Assembly (NCBI GenBank): GCA_001805085.1
Contig: MHEA01000239.1
Span: 1 to 8,607 of the forward strand
Reading direction: 5' to 3'
DNA from: Nitrospirae bacterium GWC2_57_9
GTDB lineage: Bacteria; Nitrospirota; UBA9217
DNA: 8,607 nt
The notes under the pieces were generated by a model. That model searched no databases. It was not told the origin of the DNA and was given only the letters and a program-made list of their open reading frames with translations. Numbering within the stretch: the stretch's first letter is position 1; each line of letters opens with the position of its first letter. The translations under genes and the position numbers were made by a program. This document shows positions 4,786-8,607 of the stretch, piece after piece.

Positions 4786-6771
4786 TTACAGTGTGACGTT
4801 CAGCGTCCTCAGTATCCAATTCAAAACTCCGCCGACGGCAAAGGCAAAAGGGAAAATAAAGGCTACCATGGTGAGGGCCGTTTTGAGCCCCCGCTCCTTC
4901 ACCATCATGAAGAAATTTGCAATGCAGGGCACGAAAAGCGTGATCACGACCAGGCTGACCACGATCTGTATCGGATCCAGCAATCCGTTCTTGGCAAGCA
5001 TGAAAAGGCCGGCAGCGCCGTAGTCCCTGCGCAGGAAGCCGATCACGAATGCTTCGGCAGCCTTGCTCGGAAGGCCAAGCACGCCGACCACAAGCGGATC
5101 GGTCAGTTTCTGGATGTATTCAAGCGCTCCGACCTTGTGGCCGACGAACAGGATAAAGGTGCCGAGAATGAACAGGGGCACGGCTTCCTTCAGGTACCAC
5201 TGCACACGGGCTGCCGTTTTGACCAGGATATTCATAAGCTGAGGAACACGGATCGGCGGTAGTTCGAGTACGAAGTCCGACGGTTCCCCGGGTACGATCT
5301 TTGCCGCCAGATATCCTACCAGCAGCATGACCAGCACGATCGAACCGATCCAGATGGTCGTCGCCAGACCCGATAGTCCGGCGACCATTCCCAGAATGAC
5401 GCCCAGTTGCGCGGAGCAGGGAACGCCGAGCGCCAGGAGAAGCGTTACGAGGATCCTCTCTTTTTTCGTTTCCAGGATGCGCGTGGTGAGCGTCGCCATT
5501 GTGTCGCAACCGAGGCCGAGCACCATGGGGAGCACGGCCTTGCCGTTCAGGCCCATGATCTTGAAGATCCTGTTCACCATGACCGCCAGACGCGGCAGAT
5601 AACCCGAATCCTCAAGAATGCCGAAAGCGATGAAAAAGAATCCAACAATCGGCAAAACAATCGCGATCGCATAGGTCAGGGCCATGGTAATAATGCCGTA
5701 ATCGCCGATAAGCAGCTCCTGGAGAAACGGTACCGGGACGATAAAATGGACGATCTTCGCAGCCCAGGGATTCAGGTATTCTCCGAAAACGGTCTCTTCC
5801 AGGAATCCCACGGCGTCGCCCGCGCCAAGGACGCCGACGAACTGATACACCAGATACAGGACCGCAAGAAGGATCGGCAGGCCGTAAACCGGGTGCATGG
5901 ACCATTTGCCGAGATGAAAAGCGATGGCAGATCCCTTGCCTGCCTCATGGAGACTCAGCACCTGCGACAGCACCTCGTCGGCTTTTTTCAGCCTCCTCTG
6001 GTTGATGAGATAACCGAGCGAATTGTTGAACCTGGATTGCACATCCTGGCGGATTTTTTCAATATCCTCGATGACATGGTCCTGTAGATTGGCATGAAGC
6101 CATCCTTTGAGGCTTTCGTCGCCGGCGAGGATCATGAGGGCCAGTGCGCGCCGCGAGATGTTGGCTTCCGGCAAAAGGGCCGTTATGTCCCTGATCCCGC
6201 CTTCGATCGCATCATCATACCGCACCGTGATGGACGAAGGCCGCGGGTGTTGAATGCCTTTTAACAATTTGTCGATGCCGCTCCGCCTGATCGCCACCGT
6301 CTTGACGACTTCTATCCCGAGCAGTTGGGAAAGCTTTTCCTGGTCGATCAGTATCCCCCTGCTTTTGGCCTCGTCATCCATGTTGAGGTCGAGAATAAAA
6401 GGCACTTCCATTTCGGCAAGCTGCAGCGTGATCGTAAGTCCCCGCCGCAGGTTCTTGGTGTCAGCGACCTGAACCACAACGCCTGCCCGGTCTGTCAGCA
6501 ATATGTCCCTGGTCACCTTTTCGTCTTCCGACATCGGAACAAGACTGTTCACGCCGGGGGTGTCGATCACGAGCGTCCGGGTCCTGTTCAAGACCGCGTT
6601 TCCGTAGGTAACTTCGACCGTGGTGCCGGGATAATTGGAAACGGTCACATATCTTCCCGTAAGCAGGCCGAAGAGAGCGCTTTTCCCGACATTCGGATTG
6701 CCTATCAACAGAACCTTATGAAGATTGGAGTCGCGATAGCGTTCTCCGTCATTGGAACCATGGTCATGCAT
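4786..6771 (-). CDS. feoB: Divergent FeoB-family ferrous iron transporter (feoB-2)
   Basis: A complete 661-residue inner-membrane transporter with an N-terminal GTPase. A short His/Asp-containing N-terminus (MHDHGSND) precedes G1 GNPNVGKS at residues 24-31; G3 is DTPG (70-73) and G4 NMDD (130-133). A GDI-like helical spacer follows to about residue 285, then many membrane helices to the C-terminus. The gate motifs differ from feoB-1: GLGCDTMATLTTR replaces GFGCNVPA, and GVPCSAQLGV replaces SCGARLPVY, although both cysteines are kept. This marks a separate FeoB subfamily, perhaps with different kinetics or metal preference. It starts 29 bases after fur with GAGG eight bases before the ATG, so it is probably co-transcribed with fur from the Fur-controlled promoter. 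Confidence 0.93.
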   Translation of the reverse strand: MHDHGSNDGERYRDSNLHKVLLIGNPNVGKSALFGLLTGRYVTVSNYPGTTVEVTYGNAVLNRTRTLVIDTPGVNSLVPMSEDEKVTRDILLTDRAGVVVQVADTKNLRRGLTITLQLAEMEVPFILDLNMDDEAKSRGILIDQEKLSQLLGIEVVKTVAIRRSGIDKLLKGIQHPRPSSITVRYDDAIEGGIRDITALLPEANISRRALALMILAGDESLKGWLHANLQDHVIEDIEKIRQDVQSRFNNSLGYLINQRRLKKADEVLSQVLSLHEAGKGSAIAFHLGKWSMHPVYGLPILLAVLYLVYQFVGVLGAGDAVGFLEETVFGEYLNPWAAKIVHFIVPVPFLQELLIGDYGIITMALTYAIAIVLPIVGFFFIAFGILEDSGYLPRLAVMVNRIFKIMGLNGKAVLPMVLGLGCDTMATLTTRILETKKERILVTLLLALGVPCSAQLGVILGMVAGLSGLATTIWIGSIVLVMLLVGYLAAKIVPGEPSDFVLELPPIRVPQLMNILVKTAARVQWYLKEAVPLFILGTFILFVGHKVGALEYIQKLTDPLVVGVLGLPSKAAEAFVIGFLRRDYGAAGLFMLAKNGLLDPIQIVVSLVVITLFVPCIANFFMMVKERGLKTALTMVAFIFPFAFAVGGVLNWILRTLNVTL

Positions 6772-6800
6772 TCAAAAAACCTCACTTTCAGCACAGCCTG

Positions 6801-7253
6801 TTATGCCGGCTTGTTCTTCTTTCCCTGACAAGCGCTGCACAGACCGTAAATCTCCAGTTTGTGGCTCTGGACCAGAAAACCGTTGTTCCGGGCGACATCC
6901 TGTTGAAGGGCTTCGATCCGCTCATTCTCAAACTCAACGATCGCCCGGCAGCGGGTACAAATGAGATGGTCATGATGCCCGCCTTCAGACGTCTTATACT
7001 CATAGCGGGTAAAGCCGTCTTCAAATCTCCGCTCTTCTGCCATCCCTGCTTCTGCCAGCAGTTTCAGCGTCCGGTAAACCGTCGCATAACCGATACCAGG
7101 ATGGACCTTTTTGATCCGGGCATACAGTTCTTCTGCGCTCAGGTGGCGGCCTGCCTCCACGAACACTGCCAGTATTTTATCCCGCTGGCTTGTGGATTTC
7201 AGCCCTTGCCCGGCTAGATATTCAGATAGTTGTGCCGACGCCTTTTTTGCCAT
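6801..7253 (-). CDS. fur: Ferric uptake regulator Fur
   Basis: A 150-residue Fur-family repressor. The winged helix includes GIGYATVYRTLKLLAEAG (residues 53-70). The regulatory metal site aligns with E. coli Fur H87/D89/E108/H125 as H93, D95, E114 and H131. The glutamate at 114, where PerR proteins have aspartate, argues for Fur. Structural zinc motifs are C99-x-x-C102 and C139-x-x-C142. It is the first gene after a strong promoter whose early transcribed region carries a Fur box, and it is followed at once by feoB-2. No good Shine-Dalgarno sequence precedes the ATG; the leader is almost entirely the Fur palindrome. Translation may therefore be weak, leader-structured or coupled to a tiny upstream ORF. 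Confidence 0.95.
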   Translation of the reverse strand: MAKKASAQLSEYLAGQGLKSTSQRDKILAVFVEAGRHLSAEELYARIKKVHPGIGYATVYRTLKLLAEAGMAEERRFEDGFTRYEYKTSEGGHHDHLICTRCRAIVEFENERIEALQQDVARNNGFLVQSHKLEIYGLCSACQGKKNKPA

Positions 7254-7272
7254 GTTTGAAATTGAAATCCAT
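7222..7272 (-). CDS. Possible 16-codon upstream ORF overlapping the fur start
   Basis: An ATG inside the Fur box opens a reading frame of 16 codons that ends in TGA after the fur ATG, in a different frame from fur. The peptide begins MDFNFKHGKKG. No Shine-Dalgarno sequence precedes it. In E. coli a short ORF (uof) upstream of fur controls its translation, which makes this overlap worth recording, but chance is a fair explanation. Confidence 0.2.
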   Translation of the reverse strand: MDFNFKHGKKGVGTTI

Positions 7273-7281
7273 TTTCAATTT
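7259..7281. promoter_or_regulatory. Fur box in the fur leader
   Basis: A perfect palindrome with nine-base arms AAATTGAAA (7259-7267) and TTTCAATTT (7273-7281) around TCCAT. It resembles Fur boxes of TTGAAA/TTTCAA type described for delta-proteobacteria. It lies just downstream of the predicted transcription start and ends six bases before the fur ATG, so bound Fur would block initiation or early elongation. Confidence 0.85.
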
Positions 7282-7289
7282 GTTGGTTG

Positions 7290-7318
7290 TTTATACCATG
7301 GGATTATGATCGTGTCAA
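7290..7318 (-). promoter_or_regulatory. Sigma-70-type promoter of fur-feoB-2
   Basis: On the minus strand the -35 hexamer TTGACA (7313-7318) is perfect and the -10 is TATAAA (7290-7295), with an optimal 17-base spacer. Transcription should start near 7283, giving a leader of about 30 bases that contains the Fur box. The promoter lies just past the terminator of the FecR unit. Confidence 0.85.
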
Positions 7319-7339
7319 CTAAAAATTCGAGCAATAGGC

Positions 7340-7369
7340 AAAAAAGCCGCTCCGAGGCTCCGGAGCGGC
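7340..7369 (-). terminator. Rho-independent terminator after the FecR gene
   Basis: Perfect nine-base arms GCCGCTCCG (7346-7354) and CGGAGCGGC (7361-7369) surround a six-base loop. On the minus strand they are followed by six T residues (7340-7345). The hairpin begins about 20 bases after the FecR stop codon. It insulates the FecR/CsgG-like unit from the fur promoter. Confidence 0.92.
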
Positions 7370-7388
7370 GTGACTTCATTGCAAAAAC

Positions 7389-8159
7389 TTAAAATACGAC
7401 CTGTTTATCCCTCTCCTGGTTCCATTTGACCCAGTCATCAGCATCAGCTTTCGGGTCGAAATCCTGAGGCTGAGAGGCCACGCCCTGCGAAGATATGGTA
7501 ACCTGCTGCATAGCCTGAACAATAACGTGCCACTCTTCCATGGTCACCTCATGGACGGGCGGAGGTACTTCATGCGGTCCTGGAACGGGCACAGGCGCAG
7601 AAAATCCCGTTGTCGTCTTGCCGGATTCATCCTTGGGAGGGCTGGCGACATAGACCGAACCGTCGTATACTTTTATCAGGGAGCTATTGTCTTCCTCAAC
7701 GTTCATCCGGTATACTGTCCCGCGCACGCCTGCAACCGCATTTCCGGTCATGACCTCAACGGATGAATCGGGCGTCGCGAGTTTCTTTACCTTAGCCCAG
7801 AGCTTGCCGACACCCAGATTGACCTTGACGTTCTTGCTCTCCGTCCTTTTATCATAATTCACTTCACGCAGAGACAAGCGGGACCGTTCGGCGAGTCTCA
7901 TTACGGTTCCATCCGGAAAGCGGAGTTCGATCCTCGAGCTATCTCCCACCCGGACCTCATGCTCTTTACGGAGTATGTCCCCTCTTTTGAGCGGTCGGCC
8001 CGACGCCTTATTGTTTACGAAGACCCGTGCCGAACCTTCGATCGCCGTCACCGTTGCTGCCGTCGTTGAAGCCGCTTTTTCTGCCGCGACCGCAAAAGGG
8101 GAATACATGGCCGCAAACAGGATCAATGCGGCAAGAAAGGTTAAAGGCCTCATCATCAT
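7389..8159 (-). CDS. Secreted FecR-domain protein
   Basis: A 256-residue exported protein with a signal peptide at residues 1-26 (cleavage near AVAA-E27). The FecR domain (PF04773) runs from about residue 36 to 172: VTAIEGSARVFVNN, RPLKRGDILRKEHEVRVG, IELRFPDGTVMRL and the hallmark MTGNAVAGVRGTVYRM (137-152). A Pro-rich linker (about 189-203) and a short hydrophilic tail follow. It lacks the membrane anchor and anti-sigma N-domain of true FecR regulators, so it is more likely an envelope structural or ligand-binding protein than a sigma-factor regulator. ATG at 8159 follows AAAGGA. It lies 39 bases after the CsgG-like gene and is closed by the terminator at 7340-7369. The name FecR does not imply iron function here. 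Confidence 0.85.
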   Translation of the reverse strand: MMMRPLTFLAALILFAAMYSPFAVAAEKAASTTAATVTAIEGSARVFVNNKASGRPLKRGDILRKEHEVRVGDSSRIELRFPDGTVMRLAERSRLSLREVNYDKRTESKNVKVNLGVGKLWAKVKKLATPDSSVEVMTGNAVAGVRGTVYRMNVEEDNSSLIKVYDGSVYVASPPKDESGKTTTGFSAPVPVPGPHEVPPPVHEVTMEEWHVIVQAMQQVTISSQGVASQPQDFDPKADADDWVKWNQERDKQVVF

Positions 8160-8198
8160 TGTATCCTTTCAGTAAGCATCGCTTTGCTTTGTTACCTT

Positions 8199-8607
8199 TT
8201 ACCTGCCCAATTTTACGATATCCCCCGACTTGAAACCGGTGCCGGAACTCGGAGCCGCGATCGAAAGGTCCGCTGAATCGCCAAGATCGTTCTGCTGGAC
8301 GATGGCCTCGCCGATAAGGTTTTCCGTCGTTCCCAGCTTTACTTTCGTTACCGGGTCGATGATCTCCTTGCCCGGTCTGAACACCTTCAGCTTGTCGCCC
8401 ACGTTCAGGCCTGATTTCTGCCCCGCATTGATATAAAGACTGCCGCCATCAACCTGCGCAACCCGTCCGGCCCATTTCCGGGTACCCAGCTTTTGCATCA
8501 TGTTGACCATGGCTTTCGTCAAGGCATCGCGAAGCGCGCCGTCCCTGAGGTCAGGGTCATAGCCGGCCTTGGCTCCCATGCCAAGCACCCTCCTGGCCGA
8601 TTTCTCG
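8199..8607 (-). CDS. C-terminal part of a CsgG/FlgT-C-like envelope protein, N-terminus outside window
   Basis: Only the last 135 residues are visible; the frame stays open to the window edge, so the true start lies beyond 8607. The segment RDALTKAMVNMMQKL is a helix typical of the end of a CsgG-type domain. It is followed by WAGRVAQVDGGSLYINAGQ, GLNVGDKLKVFRPGKEIIDP, IGEAIVQQ and FKSGDIVKLG, the beta-rich pattern of FlgT C-terminal-like domains found after CsgG domains. Such proteins are usually lipoproteins or periplasmic proteins involved in secretion or envelope assembly. It is the upstream partner of the FecR-domain gene. The family call rests on the C-terminal pattern only. Confidence 0.6.
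   Translation of the reverse strand, partial: EKSARRVLGMGAKAGYDPDLRDGALRDALTKAMVNMMQKLGTRKWAGRVAQVDGGSLYINAGQKSGLNVGDKLKVFRPGKEIIDPVTKVKLGTTENLIGEAIVQQNDLGDSADLSIAAPSSGTGFKSGDIVKLGR

Noticed and set aside
5407..6087. Plus-strand open frame of 226 codons
   Set aside because: It lies entirely antisense to feoB-2, has no ribosome site, and its translation is charged low-complexity sequence with no recognisable domain.

Overview
The window is a densely packed iron-acquisition locus from a Gram-negative bacterium. Every convincing gene lies on the minus strand, so transcription runs from high to low coordinates. Signal-peptide-bearing beta-barrel proteins show that an outer membrane is present. 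The combination of Fur, a DtxR-family regulator carrying a C-terminal FeoA domain, two FeoB proteins and several FeoA modules, together with a Fur box of TTGAAA/TTTCAA type, suggests an anaerobic or microaerophilic lineage such as Desulfobacterota (former Deltaproteobacteria) or Nitrospirota. That placement is an inference from gene content, not from a marker gene. No intergenic stretch exceeds about 140 bases. I saw no tRNA, rRNA, CRISPR array or insertion sequence.

Right-hand end (8607 to 7340): the C-terminal part of a CsgG/FlgT-C-like protein is followed by a secreted FecR-domain protein. This unit closes with a strong Rho-independent terminator at 7340-7369, which separates it from the iron genes.

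Iron locus (7318 to 1): a near-consensus promoter (TTGACA, 17 bp, TATAAA) drives fur. A 23-bp palindromic Fur box lies just downstream of the predicted transcription start, which points to autoregulation. Next come a divergent FeoB (feoB-2, 661 aa), a DtxR-like repressor fused to FeoA, an unrecognised 63-aa protein, two predicted outer-membrane beta-barrels, a FeoA with a Cys-containing insert, a classical FeoA, and a classical FeoB (feoB-1) that runs off the left edge. A second, imperfect Fur box lies directly in front of the first beta-barrel gene, so the locus probably has at least two Fur-controlled transcription units. The last three genes are joined by ATGA overlaps.

Working model (inference): the two beta-barrels let Fe(II) or a small Fe(II) complex cross the outer membrane. 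The two FeoB proteins, of different subfamilies, move Fe(II) across the inner membrane with help from separate FeoA modules. Fur and the DtxR-FeoA protein sense cytosolic metal. The most unusual local feature is a 7-bp tandem repeat that forms the first codons of feoB-1, followed by an A9 run. Both could shift its reading frame.
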